Shown one piece after another: positions 39,565 to 48,718 of a stretch of 64,000 nt of DNA; the first letter of the stretch is position 1; the number at the start of each line of letters is the position of its first letter. Under the pieces are notes generated by a model that was not told the DNA's origin, did not search any database, and was given only the letters and a program-made list of their open reading frames with translations. The position numbers and the translations under genes are program-made. Source of the DNA: Ignavibacteriales bacterium (GTDB lineage Bacteria; Bacteroidota; Ignavibacteria; UBA10030); the NCBI GenBank assembly GCA_026390595.1, contig JAPLFQ010000010.1, positions 1-64,000 on the forward strand, read 5' to 3'.

Positions 39565-39691
39565 TCGGCTGACTTAGGCGTCATCTCGTACGCAAAGCAC
39601 CAGGGGCAACAGAACCCAAATGGGTAGAGTTGCCCGAAGATGCGTACGAGAGTATCATCTGATACTTTGAAATGTAACCTAAGTCAGCCGA
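39565..39691. other. Multi-stem structured element (RNA or DNA origin of transfer/leader)
   Basis: Nested inverted repeats span 127 bases. P1: 39565-39578 with 39678-39691, 14 bp, all matched (TCGGCTGACTTAGG). P2: CTCGTACGCA 39585-39594 with TGCGTACGAG 39641-39650. P3: GGGCAAC 39604-39610 with GTTGCCC 39629-39635. P4: hairpin CCCAAATGGG at 39615-39624. P5: AGTATC 39651-39656 with GATACT 39661-39666. Outside P1, GTTGCC 39511 and GGCAAC 39553, and CCCCTGG 39533 and CCAGGGG 39600, could form a competing fold. Confidence 0.75.
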
Positions 39692-39720
39692 AAACAAGGT
39701 AGGAATTGGTGGATCGAATA

Positions 39721-40185
39721 TCAAGCGAGGCGGGAGCGCTGTATGAAAATCGTGACGCTTAGCTTTGAAATCTCCTCATTCGAAAACTGAACCCCAGAAT
39801 CTCTCACGACTTCGACCGCATCGCGAATGGACTGGAAGAGAAGCTCCTTGAGATTATCACCTGATGGTGTCAAATGCGGCTCAGATGATTTCTCAAGAAT
39901 CGAAAGCTCCAGTTTCGAACTTCCCTTCTTGCCATTTGCCACACGCTTGAGAAGAAACTCACTGCCAACCCCGAGCTGTTTCTCCTCGATGATCGAGTGT
40001 ATCTCCTCAGTCGCAAACAGGCTTCGGATTTCTCCACTCCCCAGATCCTGCACTGAATACAGATAGAACTTTCCGTAGCTGCTCTGACCTGCGTAGACAG
40101 GTTTGAGAATCTTGAACCGGGCTTCTTGGTTCAGCTCAAGCTCAACCTTCGGTGGGTTGTTGCCATTTCCGTTATTCTGTCCCAT
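39721..40185 (-). CDS. Hypothetical protein, possible OB-fold accessory factor
   Basis: 154 residues from ATG 40185, which has GGAGG upstream. The pattern ARFKILKPVYAGQSSYGKFYLYSVQD followed by GSEFLLKRVANGKKG hints at an OB-fold. It overlaps the end of the Gam-like gene by 14 bp, so the two belong to one transcript. A single-stranded-DNA-binding role with Gam would make sense but is not proven. Confidence 0.65.
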   Translation of the reverse strand: MGQNNGNGNNPPKVELELNQEARFKILKPVYAGQSSYGKFYLYSVQDLGSGEIRSLFATEEIHSIIEEKQLGVGSEFLLKRVANGKKGSSKLELSILEKSSEPHLTPSGDNLKELLFQSIRDAVEVVRDSGVQFSNEEISKLSVTIFIQRSRLA

Positions 40186-40714
40186 TTGACGGACCTCCAT
40201 TGTTGTTGAGTTGATATGAGAAATTGACTCCTGCAGGGATCAGTTTGGTCCCAAGTGGAATCTCGCCAGTGCGTTTGATGTGTGCAGCAATTGCTGCCAG
40301 ATCCGGTTCGTGTTTCTCAGGCGTGGTTCGTAGCCACCCATTACGAGGAGCGATCTTGAGAAAGATGGCCAAGTTGTCGATCTCGATCTTGTCTCGCCCT
40401 TTGCGAAGTGTGAGCGTACCGTGTGGCAACCGAAGGGTCTTTTCACCGGTCTGTTCGGATTGCACGCGCCAGAAGCTCTCAACGTTGAAGAGAAGCCATG
40501 ACCGCTTTTTGTCCAATCGCTCGATCTCCGATTTGCGATACTGCTCGATCAATTTGATTTCGTCATCAGCAAGTGTGTTCACATCGTCCATTTGGGACTC
40601 AAGTTTCGCCACAGCCATCAACAACTGATCTGCTTTCAGGCGGTCCAGCTCGATCTTTACCTTTTGTTCCTTCTCTTCGACCTCAGCCAACAACTCATCC
40701 ATGAACGAAGTCAT
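40172..40714 (-). CDS. Gam-like host-nuclease inhibitor
   Basis: 180 residues from ATG 40714 with a perfect GGAGG. The first half is a long coiled coil (EKEQKVKIELDRLKADQLL ... DKKRSWLLFNVESFW), and the second half has the pattern RLPHGTLTLRKGRDKIEIDN typical of Gam/Gp157-like phage proteins that protect DNA ends. Phage Mu Gam binds linear ends and blocks RecBCD-type enzymes. It stands in the phage-type cluster of element 1 and would protect linear or replicating element DNA. Confidence 0.78.
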   Translation of the reverse strand: MTSFMDELLAEVEEKEQKVKIELDRLKADQLLMAVAKLESQMDDVNTLADDEIKLIEQYRKSEIERLDKKRSWLLFNVESFWRVQSEQTGEKTLRLPHGTLTLRKGRDKIEIDNLAIFLKIAPRNGWLRTTPEKHEPDLAAIAAHIKRTGEIPLGTKLIPAGVNFSYQLNNNGGPSNGTE

Positions 40715-40797
40715 TTGTGTCTCCTCCACGCAATGATCGATTCCAACGCAGCAAGAACGCTGCAGAGAATCGCATACACGAATTTGATATGTTTCAC
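40711..40797 (-). CDS. Tiny ORF 2, 28-residue membrane-type peptide, coupled to Gam-like gene
   Basis: GTG 40797 to the TGA at 40711-40713. The stop overlaps the Gam ATG as ATGA. GGAGG stands five bases before the GTG. The peptide has a hydrophobic stretch of about 18 residues (FVYAILCSVLAALESIIA) followed by basic residues (RRHK). Confidence 0.5.
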   Translation of the reverse strand: MKHIKFVYAILCSVLAALESIIAWRRHK

Positions 40798-40883
40798 GGA
40801 ACCCTCCATGTTTTGAGTCCGCTAGAGAGCGTCGCGAAGATAATCCTAATCGCCCGCCAGATTCTTTTCCAGTTGATGTTCAT
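40794..40883 (-). CDS. Tiny ORF 1, 29-residue basic amphipathic peptide
   Basis: ATG 40883 to the TGA at 40794-40796. AGGAG precedes the ATG. The stop overlaps the GTG of ORF 2 (GTGA). The peptide is basic and aromatic (NWKRIWRAIRIIF). The ORF is too short for routine lists but the ribosome site and the overlap chain argue for translation. Confidence 0.48.
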   Translation of the reverse strand: MNINWKRIWRAIRIIFATLSSGLKTWRVP

Positions 40884-41069
40884 ATTTATCTCCTAGTGAA
40901 ATAGAAAGAAGCCGCCGCCGATCATCACCCCTAGAGTTTGAGGTTATGAGTGTGACTTTGGCGGCTCCAGATAGGGAAACGCCCCAACGTCCTAAAGACA
41001 ATGCAAGGCCGAGCCTGCAAAGCCCAAGCTGAATGGGGGAGCGCTTCGAATTGAATGGAAAATGGTGGG

Positions 41070-42038
41070 TTAGTTCTTGAGGTACTCTTCGGCAAGAGAA
41101 AACGCCCGCTGCTTCAGCTTTTCGCCCGACCCGAACCACATACTTTTCAGCCGTTTGCTCGGATCTTCGGTTGTGCTGACGTGATCCACAAGTTCAGTGA
41201 CGGCGTTGTATGCGCCAAACAGATTACCCTTGTGCATCGTCGCATCTCGCTGTGTTGCGTGAATATCGAGGATCTTCTTGCGAAGGTTCTCAGTCCGGGT
41301 GTTGCTCTCTGCTTCCGGATTGTCTGGGATCAGCGTTCTCACATACTGGATCAGTTCACGGTCCGTCATCTTGCGCAATGCAAAACGATTGAACACGAAA
41401 TCCAGTTGTTGATAGAGATGATTCGTGAGCCCCAGCAGCTTGTGCGCTTCCTCCAGCTTTGCAGGAGCTGTTGCAGTGTGCTTAATCTTCACTTCCTGTT
41501 CAGTGCCTGAAAGAGCAACAGACAGCGTGTTGTTGCATACGACCCTGATAGGGGTCAACTTGATTCGGATGTGCGAGCTGCCGTCGTGAGAGTTGTAGAG
41601 CAGCAGGTATTTCTCGATCAGATCATTCGACTTGCCGACTCGGATGTAGCCAGGCAGCTTTGCGAGCAACCAGATCTTCTCGCCCTTACCCAGAACTCCT
41701 CCCGTGTGGTAGATCGCTTCATCACGGTCAACCAATGGATCGAAGAAACCGAATGCATCGCGATTCTGAACAGGCTCGTAGCGTGAGCCAACGACTCCTA
41801 GGACTGTACCTGTGTCCGATCTGACGGTTGCGAAATGATCCGGAACCAAAACGCTCTGCCGACTGATCTTTGTGAACAGTGGTCGCTTGACCACCTGGTA
41901 GTCGAGTCCCGCTGCTTCGATTGCTTGAGCAGCTGTGGCAGGGTTTGCCAATTTTCGGCCCAGACGATGCCAAGGAGTTTCCCCAAAATAAAACATACTG
42001 GCTTGGCCCGATCTGCCGATGTTGAGATTGTGTGCCAT
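41070..42038 (-). CDS. DUF932 family phage/plasmid protein
   Basis: 322 residues. The family pattern is clear: the first 25 residues (FGETPWHRLGRKL), VLGVVGSRYEPVQNRDAFGFFDPLV and GEKIWLLAKLPGYI, and later the YNSHDGSSHIRIKLTPIRVVCNNTL stretch. DUF932 proteins are widespread in phages and plasmids and their role is not known; they may bind DNA. It lies 28 bp after the PUR-alpha-like gene on the same strand. Confidence 0.88.
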   Translation of the reverse strand: MAHNLNIGRSGQASMFYFGETPWHRLGRKLANPATAAQAIEAAGLDYQVVKRPLFTKISRQSVLVPDHFATVRSDTGTVLGVVGSRYEPVQNRDAFGFFDPLVDRDEAIYHTGGVLGKGEKIWLLAKLPGYIRVGKSNDLIEKYLLLYNSHDGSSHIRIKLTPIRVVCNNTLSVALSGTEQEVKIKHTATAPAKLEEAHKLLGLTNHLYQQLDFVFNRFALRKMTDRELIQYVRTLIPDNPEAESNTRTENLRKKILDIHATQRDATMHKGNLFGAYNAVTELVDHVSTTEDPSKRLKSMWFGSGEKLKQRAFSLAEEYLKN

Positions 42039-42065
42039 TGCTGTTTCCTTTCTTGTGTAAGCCGG

Positions 42066-42281
42066 CTACTGCGTGATTGCGGCTACTGCATCATTCACCG
42101 CTTTGCGAAACTCTTCGATGCTTTCTCCGAACACCCGGATTGTCATCTTCTGTTTCTGGTCTCCGTTGATCTTCGACTCCGTTATCGAGAGATACTTGTT
42201 GCCGTTCTTTGCTTCTTTCAGGTCGACGAAGTATGTCGTTCGACCCAAGCGGATCATCGTTGAATAAAGTGCACTGTCCAT
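42066..42281 (-). CDS. PUR-alpha-like small protein (DUF3276 family)
   Basis: 71 residues with the pattern TTYFVDLKEAKNGNKYLSIT that matches the DUF3276/PurA single-stranded nucleic acid-binding fold, followed by VFGESIEEFRKAV. These small proteins bind DNA or RNA in Bacteroidetes-type genomes. It precedes the DUF932 gene on the same strand. Confidence 0.82.
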   Translation of the reverse strand: MDSALYSTMIRLGRTTYFVDLKEAKNGNKYLSITESKINGDQKQKMTIRVFGESIEEFRKAVNDAVAAITQ

Positions 42282-42619
42282 AGAACTCCTTTCGGGTTAG
42301 TGATGTGAACATCCACACCTTCTTATACCAGAAAAATAGGGGACCCGTTTTCCCAGAGAATGAGCCTCAACGGGAAGCAGTGTTACATCAGATCCTATCG
42401 GCGGAGGTACTACGACATAGACCGGGAAGCAGATCAAACGGACCAGGATGACCGCGGATTTCGTATGGGGAGAAGTGAATCCCAAGATTTTTTTTGGTTT
42501 TGGAATTTGGACCCTATTGGCGGGATAGTACCGTCTGACCCGAATAAGGTGTTTTCACTATTTTTTGTTTGGGAAGAATTGCGGTTATATGAGGTCGAGG
42601 TGTCGTATAGGATGGCAAA

Positions 42620-42711
42620 TGTGTGGCAGAAGTGTCCCGGACGCATCGAAAAGGATGGCAAATGTATGACAGATGTGTCAGAAGAGTATACCGGATGTGT
42701 GACAAAAGTGT
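42620..42711. repeat. Three to four 16-bp direct repeats in a gene-free spacer
   Basis: TGTGTGGCAGAAGTGT (42620), TGTATGACAGATGTGT (42663) and TGTGTGACAAAAGTGT (42696) share the consensus TGTRTGRCARAWGTGT. A fourth overlapping motif begins near 42675. Each is nearly a palindrome. They could bind a regulator of the genes on either side. Confidence 0.6.
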
Positions 42712-42722
42712 ATACGACCTAA

Positions 42723-43227
42723 GTCATTTCAAGTTAGCTGGTTGAATCAAAGAGAACCGATGTCCGACCGAGAATCTTGAGCAATTGGGACACGAACAGT
42801 GGATAACTCTCCAAATTGCCCACAATTGCTCGACTAAGAATTACGGTTTGTGTTGAATCAGCCGATCATTTCGCATAAATTTGACTCACGCCCCTCTCAG
42901 CATCGATGAATGTGCCTCGTTGGTGCACTCAACGGATCGATTTTTCCCAGTTATCTCGGCTGAAATGATGAAGTATTCAGTCTTGCATCGTCTTTCTATC
43001 AGGATAGATGTGAAAGTCGGAGTGCTTTTCTGGTCTAGTTTACGCAAAAGGCCCAAAGCGATAAAGACTTGTCGATAACGAGGAATCAACATACATTAAT
43101 TAATTCAGATGTCGCCGACTTGATGCAAGAAGTCGAAACCACAATTGTTCGACGTGAAACCCCTGCCCAGACCTATCTGTCAACGGCGCGATGAGGGCAA
43201 AAACACTAGATAACGAGCACTCAATCC
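42723..43227. other. Gene-free spacer upstream of the restriction operon
   Basis: No convincing ORF. Two inverted repeats are present: GAGCAATTG at 42779-42787 with CAATTGCTC at 42823-42831, and GTCGAA 43132-43137 with TTCGAC 43148-43153. The second lies about 75 bp before the ATG at 43228 and could be an operator. Confidence 0.5.
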
Positions 43228-44718
43228 ATGAGTAGAACTGAACGCCTGTCGCCGAATTTCGAGCGACTCGACAAGGCCCTGCGCTCAATCGGATATAGCT
43301 TCGAGGCTGCAGTTGCCGACATCATTGATAATTCAATTGACGCCAAAGCACGACATGTTCTCGTTCGGTTCATTCTCCGAAAAAACAAATCGCTGGACCT
43401 TGCTATCCTAGACGACGGCACTGGAATGAGTCCTGCCACCCTGAAGGAGGCCATGCGCTTCGGTGCGGACGTTGCTCAGGAATTGGACAGGCTTGGCAAA
43501 TTTGGCCTTGGGCTGAAACTCGCCTCTCTGAGTCAGGCAAAGGAACTCAGGGTGGTCAGCTACAATGGCTCCACCACCTCGGGCCGGGGATGGCTCGAGG
43601 AAGGCATTTCCTCGGGATTCATGTCAACCATCCTCGATCCCTCCGAATGTCGCAAGATGCTCAAGTCGCTTGTGCCCGACCGGCCTTGGAAAAAATCGGG
43701 GACGGTGGTGTGGTGGTCAAATCTTTATCGCGTAGGTCAAAATCATTCCGACTCAAACGAACATGTGCAAAAATTGATGCGCCGGCTCAAGGAATACCTC
43801 TCCTTGGCCTTCCACCGATTTCTTGCAGGTAGTCCGCGCTTGGTCAATATGGAGATCGATATTTTTGATGGAGACTCAAGCCTTGAGGGACTGCCCCTTC
43901 CCTTGGAGCCCTTGAACCCATTTGGATACAACGCTACGGGACTCAAGGGATTCCCGGCTGAATTGGTTACCGCTGACGGATATGAAAATCGCATCAAGAT
44001 TGTTGGCCACATCTGGCCGCCGAACTCCTCGGTGGCGGAATATGCACTCCCAGGTGGTGCCAACAGTCGTCAGGGGTTCTATTTTTATCGGAACAACCGG
44101 CTGATTCAGGGCGGCGGTTGGAACGGAATGCGCGAAGCCGAGCCCCATCGCTCGCTTGCACGTCTCGAAATAGACATGCATCCGGATTTCGACGTCGATG
44201 TCAGCCTCGACGTAAAGAAGGTTGAAATCCAGTTGCCTCCGGATCTCGTGAAAGCCATCCAGCGATCAAAAACCGCCTCTGGGATTGATTTCAAGAAATA
44301 CCTGTCCCTTGCCGAGGATACATATCGAACTAAACCCGTGACGGAAGACGAACTGCCTTTGATTCCCGTGGATGGTCTGCCCGCCGATCTCTGTGATTTT
44401 CTCCTCAAGGAGCTTAGAATTGATGGCACGAAGCGATACCGAAAGCTCCGCTTCGCTTGGACGAATCTGGACCCGAATTCGTTTTTTGAATTGGATCGTG
44501 ACAGCGATATGCTTCGGATGAACAAACTATATCGCCGCCAGCTTTTACATGGTCTCGACGGCTCCTCGACGGACATTCCCGTCGTGAAGTGCTTGCTTTT
44601 CCTTGTCCTTCGTGATGTGTTGTATTCTCAGCGCATCAGCGCTAAGGTCCGCGAACGGATAGAGCAGGCAAACCGCATTCTTGCCTATGCCGTGAAGTAC
44701 GAGCGGAGCATTGGATAG
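43228..44718 (+). CDS. MutL/MORC-like GHKL ATPase of a restriction-type operon
   Basis: 496 residues. The N-terminal GHKL motifs are complete: Asn35 in DIIDNSIDAKA, DDGTGMS, and GKFGLGLKLASLS. The remainder is a MutL-like domain without a recognised nuclease site. Aravind and colleagues described MutL/MORC-type ATPases in operons with Z1, DUF4420 nuclease, methyltransferase and Vsr, and this is the same gene set. It is the first gene of the operon. The stop overlaps the next gene's possible TTG start. Confidence 0.9.
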   Translation: MSRTERLSPNFERLDKALRSIGYSFEAAVADIIDNSIDAKARHVLVRFILRKNKSLDLAILDDGTGMSPATLKEAMRFGADVAQELDRLGKFGLGLKLASLSQAKELRVVSYNGSTTSGRGWLEEGISSGFMSTILDPSECRKMLKSLVPDRPWKKSGTVVWWSNLYRVGQNHSDSNEHVQKLMRRLKEYLSLAFHRFLAGSPRLVNMEIDIFDGDSSLEGLPLPLEPLNPFGYNATGLKGFPAELVTADGYENRIKIVGHIWPPNSSVAEYALPGGANSRQGFYFYRNNRLIQGGGWNGMREAEPHRSLARLEIDMHPDFDVDVSLDVKKVEIQLPPDLVKAIQRSKTASGIDFKKYLSLAEDTYRTKPVTEDELPLIPVDGLPADLCDFLLKELRIDGTKRYRKLRFAWTNLDPNSFFELDRDSDMLRMNKLYRRQLLHGLDGSSTDIPVVKCLLFLVLRDVLYSQRISAKVRERIEQANRILAYAVKYERSIG

Positions 44719-44719
44719 C

Positions 44720-45703
44720 ATGAAGAAGCCGGCATACATATCCTGGCAGAATTTCTGCGCAACCATCATCGTTGAAGGAGAGCAGCGAACTCACAAAGTC
44801 TCCAATTCCCCGAGAGTGGATTTCTTCTGGGATGGCCAAGGGAGGCGCGTTGGCCTATGGCTTGAAACAGCTTCGGACACGACCCTATCGCCTGAATTGC
44901 TGAAGCTGTCTTTTGTCGACCTCGATGTCGTAAAAGTTGGCACCCGAAACTTCCTCGAAATTGCCACCACATCGAAATCGTTGAGAAGGCAGTTCTACCA
45001 CTTCGCAGTCGCAGTGACGGAGAAGATGTTGTCAGGCGAGGTCTCAGCGCTGGATGCTGTGACTGCCGAATTGCAGTGTTTCGCCGAATTGCTTGCAGAG
45101 CGCTTGGTTCTTGGGGTTGAACGCCAGATAGGATTGCTCGGGGAGCTCTTGTTCTTAGAGCGGCTGACTGCTTCGAAGGGAATTCAAATGCTGGATTGTT
45201 GGGTCGGTCCGGATGCCGAGCCGCATGACTTCCGCGTTGACACGCGCGAATTTGAGGTGAAGACGACCGTTGCCCCGAAGCGGGTGCATATCATCCATGG
45301 TGCCGAACAGTTGGTTGCGTCCAAGGATTGCTCGCTTTTCCTTCTGTCTGTCATACTCGGCCCGCCTGGCGACTCTTCGAGCTTTTCGCTCGCCGGCAAA
45401 GTGCGCGACGTCGAGCGACTTTTCACTGCCAATGCAGCCCGGAAGAAACGATTTTTCGAAAAATTGGAGAAAGCCGGCCTGCGCAAGACCGACCTCGCCC
45501 ACTACGGTCGTAAATATTCTTTTCGCCGTGCTCTTGCCATCATCCCTGTGGACAACAAGTTTCCGGCGTTGACCCGGCCTGTGATACAGAAGGCCATCGG
45601 GTCGCTCTCTCAGCGAATCGAATCAATGCAATATGCCGTGAACCTTGAGGGCCTCGAAAAGGAGGATGGCAGTCCGCAATTCGCTGCCGCCGTTCTCTCG
45701 TAA
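44720..45703 (+). CDS. PD-(D/E)XK motif protein (DUF4420), putative nuclease
   Basis: 327 residues from ATG 44720. A TTG at 44711 overlaps the previous gene, so ATG is preferred. The signature is present: QIGLLGELLFLERL, then HDFRV with Asp170, and the catalytic Glu179-Val-Lys181 in FEVKTT. It is an endonuclease-fold protein of the type found with Z1 and GHKL ATPases. In that arrangement it would be the DNA-cutting subunit. The gap to the Z1 gene is 13 bp. Confidence 0.88.
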   Translation: MKKPAYISWQNFCATIIVEGEQRTHKVSNSPRVDFFWDGQGRRVGLWLETASDTTLSPELLKLSFVDLDVVKVGTRNFLEIATTSKSLRRQFYHFAVAVTEKMLSGEVSALDAVTAELQCFAELLAERLVLGVERQIGLLGELLFLERLTASKGIQMLDCWVGPDAEPHDFRVDTREFEVKTTVAPKRVHIIHGAEQLVASKDCSLFLLSVILGPPGDSSSFSLAGKVRDVERLFTANAARKKRFFEKLEKAGLRKTDLAHYGRKYSFRRALAIIPVDNKFPALTRPVIQKAIGSLSQRIESMQYAVNLEGLEKEDGSPQFAAAVLS

Positions 45704-45716
45704 CTGGAATACACAC

Positions 45717-48671
45717 ATGAAAAATCACGTCGACAGAATCAATGCGGCGCTTGGCGCGATGACAGATCGCCCACGCGCTTTGGTTGACTATCTTCGAAAG
45801 CCCGGCCCGGACTTCGAATCAGCTGACGCGCGGGAAATTCAAAAGATGCTTTCTGTGATTCTCTCGCCTGACCCGAATGACCCCACACGGATTAGATTTT
45901 CAAATCTGTTGCATTCTTGGGATAACGCGAAGGATGGGGAGTGGGTGGGGCAAACTGTCCGAAACTCTTCGACGCGGCGAGCGCTTATCCACATACTGTT
46001 GAAATCGGACAAAGATCTTATCATACGCATTGATGCTCTTTTGCCTTACTACCCACTGGAAGAGCCGCTAATCATCGCTGAAGAACACGCTGACTGGTAT
46101 TCCCCGTCGGTCGGGGTGCGTGACTATTATTGGCGCACATACACCAAGTATCTCCGGGAGCGGCGCGGTTGGGGCGACGTGTCTTTGCTGAATCTCGATA
46201 ACAGCACGCGAAGCATACTTGAATGCCTGTCGAATCCAGAATCGAAGGGCATGTATTCGTCGCGGGGGCTGGTCATGGGCTACGTCCAAAGCGGCAAAAC
46301 GGCCAACTTTGCGGGTTTGGTGGCGCGAGCCGCGGACGTCGGCTATCGCCTTATTATTGTGTTGGCTGGCACCTGGAACATTTTGCGCAACCAGACTCAG
46401 CGACGATTCGATAAAGAACTCTTGGGCAAGGAATTGCTCCACAACGACGACACTTATCAGAATCAACGTCCGGCTGACTGGGATGAGTTTCTTGAGCACG
46501 GGGCGTACCCGCCCGATCTTGGCCACTACACATGGCAGCGGTTGACGCGTCCCGATATTGATTTCAGGGGACTCAAGGCCGCCATTGACAACCTTGAGTA
46601 TGAAAAACGTTACAGGCATCTGCCACTGCATCATCCTGAAAACCTGCACCTTCTCCCCGTGAAGCTCTTGGTAGTGAAGAAAAACAGCTCGGTTCTGGGG
46701 AAGCTTGCGGGCGACTTGGGCAAGTTGAAAACACGCCTCGCTGAAATTCCAACGCTCGTGATCGATGATGAATCAGACCAAGCGGGATTGAACACAGTCG
46801 ACCCAAAAAAGGCGAAGGTCGGCAGGGAAAGGACGGCGACAAACAAGGGCATCATCCGCTTATTGAACCTGCTGCGCCGCGGCCAGTATGTGGGCTACAG
46901 TGCCACCCCCTATGCGAATGCGTTGGTGAATCCAGATGACCCCGAGGACCTTTTCCCGAAAGACTTCATCATTTCTTTGGATCGCCCGGTCGGTTACATG
47001 GGGATTTCTGATTTCTTTGACCCATTCGTTGACTATCATGATCTGAAGAAGAATGATTTTTCCCAGCCGGAACTGGCGTTCATCCGGCGCGTGGAGACCC
47101 CACAAGCAGACGACGACGAGGATTTGAAACAGGCGCTTCGCAGCTATGTGCTCGCTGGCGCGGTGAAACTTTACCGCCTGAACAAGGACACCACTCGTTA
47201 CAAGCCCGAGTCCCTGAAGCACCACACCATGCTCATTCACACCTCATCCCGCAAAGGTGTGCATGCGTCCCTGGCAGAACGGATTCTCGAGCTTTGGGAT
47301 GAGTGTGCCTTCAACAGCCCAGATGGCCTCAACGAACTCAGGAAGTTGTGGGAATCGGATTTTCTTCCAGTCTGCAAGATTCAAGGGAAGGACGAACTTG
47401 TTCCCACTTCGTTCAATGAACTAAAACCACACCTTGCCGTCTCGGTGCAAAAAATCACCCGCGACTCGCATTTCGTCAGAGTCGTGAACAGCGACAAGGA
47501 TGAAGCGCCAGATTTTAGCCACGGTCCGGTATGGAAAATAGTTGTCGGCGGTAACAAGCTCTCGCGCGGTTACACGGTCGAGGGTCTCACGGTAAGTTAC
47601 TACCGGCGCGTTGCCAACACGGCGGATACACTGATGCAGATGGGTCGGTGGTTTGGATTCCGTCCGGGCTATCGCGATTTGGTCCGTGTGTTCCTCGGAG
47701 TTCAGGAGGGTAGGGACAAGTCTCTCGATTTGGTTGCGCTTTTCAAGGAGGTTTGCCGCATGGAGGAGAGCTTCCGCGAGGAGATCAAACGCTATGTTAG
47801 ACGGCCCGGCGCACCGAAGATCACACCTCGTCAGATTCCACCGTTGATTGCCATCTCGGGCGATTTGCCTCCCACGGCTCGGAACAAGATGTTTAACTCG
47901 AAACTTGACCGGAAGAATTTTGGGGGCCGGTGGTCAACTCTCACGCTTACGGCTGCGAAAGCAGCTTCTCTGAAGGAAAACCTTCGGGCGTTACAGAAAC
48001 TCCTCGGTACAGGATCAACCATGGGGCGGCGTGCTCTGGGTGGAACCTTCGGAGACGGGAAAACTGCGCTCGCTGATTGTCTTGTCTTTGAAGTGTCTAA
48101 TGCACAATTGATTTCTTTTCTACATGACTACCGCTGGCTTGAATCAGAATACAAATACCCAGAGCGTCCTACTGACGTCAATCTCCAGATTGAATTCCTT
48201 CAGAACCAGAAACACGATATCACCTCTTGGCTGCTCCTGTTTCCACAACGCAAGATCTCGTTCGGACCAAAGCTTGCGCTGAACCCCTTTGGCGAGTTCA
48301 CCGTTAAAGAACGCCACCGGGTTGGAGAGCGGCGGTTCGGGATATTTGGCGAGTCGTCTCATCACGCCATTGCTGAATCCTTGGTTTCGAAAAAGGATAA
48401 GCAGAAGATTCAGCTTGTTTCCTTAAATGAAGCGACCAAACAACTTCAGAAACGACAACGCGGCATTGCCCTGTTCTATCCAGTTCGCGAGACGGAAGCT
48501 CAAGCAGTCTCAATTGGCTTCGAACTCTTGTTTCCTGCGAACAATCTGCCATTCGACCTCGGCTTCACTGTGCGCCGAAAATCCGAAAGCACGCGGATCA
48601 TCGTTCCAGCTTCGCATATCGCCGCTGAGGCCGCTCGAGAAGAAGATATTGCCGACCGGGGCATCCAATGA
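45717..48671 (+). CDS. Z1-domain ATPase of the restriction-type operon
   Basis: 984 residues from ATG 45717. The Z1 hallmark sequence is clear: Walker A GYVQSGKTANFAGLVARAAD (Lys about 194), Walker B VIDDESDQAGLNT, a GYSATPYAN motif, and the QMGRWFGFRPGY arginine motif. Z1 proteins are helicase-type or translocase-type ATPases. Large C-terminal extension after about 650. With the GHKL ATPase and DUF4420 nuclease it should form a restriction complex. The next gene is 47 bp on. Confidence 0.92.
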   Translation: MKNHVDRINAALGAMTDRPRALVDYLRKPGPDFESADAREIQKMLSVILSPDPNDPTRIRFSNLLHSWDNAKDGEWVGQTVRNSSTRRALIHILLKSDKDLIIRIDALLPYYPLEEPLIIAEEHADWYSPSVGVRDYYWRTYTKYLRERRGWGDVSLLNLDNSTRSILECLSNPESKGMYSSRGLVMGYVQSGKTANFAGLVARAADVGYRLIIVLAGTWNILRNQTQRRFDKELLGKELLHNDDTYQNQRPADWDEFLEHGAYPPDLGHYTWQRLTRPDIDFRGLKAAIDNLEYEKRYRHLPLHHPENLHLLPVKLLVVKKNSSVLGKLAGDLGKLKTRLAEIPTLVIDDESDQAGLNTVDPKKAKVGRERTATNKGIIRLLNLLRRGQYVGYSATPYANALVNPDDPEDLFPKDFIISLDRPVGYMGISDFFDPFVDYHDLKKNDFSQPELAFIRRVETPQADDDEDLKQALRSYVLAGAVKLYRLNKDTTRYKPESLKHHTMLIHTSSRKGVHASLAERILELWDECAFNSPDGLNELRKLWESDFLPVCKIQGKDELVPTSFNELKPHLAVSVQKITRDSHFVRVVNSDKDEAPDFSHGPVWKIVVGGNKLSRGYTVEGLTVSYYRRVANTADTLMQMGRWFGFRPGYRDLVRVFLGVQEGRDKSLDLVALFKEVCRMEESFREEIKRYVRRPGAPKITPRQIPPLIAISGDLPPTARNKMFNSKLDRKNFGGRWSTLTLTAAKAASLKENLRALQKLLGTGSTMGRRALGGTFGDGKTALADCLVFEVSNAQLISFLHDYRWLESEYKYPERPTDVNLQIEFLQNQKHDITSWLLLFPQRKISFGPKLALNPFGEFTVKERHRVGERRFGIFGESSHHAIAESLVSKKDKQKIQLVSLNEATKQLQKRQRGIALFYPVRETEAQAVSIGFELLFPANNLPFDLGFTVRRKSESTRIIVPASHIAAEAAREEDIADRGIQ

Positions 48672-48718
48672 GTAAGGGCAAGCCTGTCTCCCAAATGTCA
48701 CACTCGATTGCAAAGTAA

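Noticed and set aside
42360-42722. 120-aa plus-strand frame before the restriction operon
   Set aside because: Composition is unlike its neighbours, no ribosome site, and it covers the 16-bp repeats.
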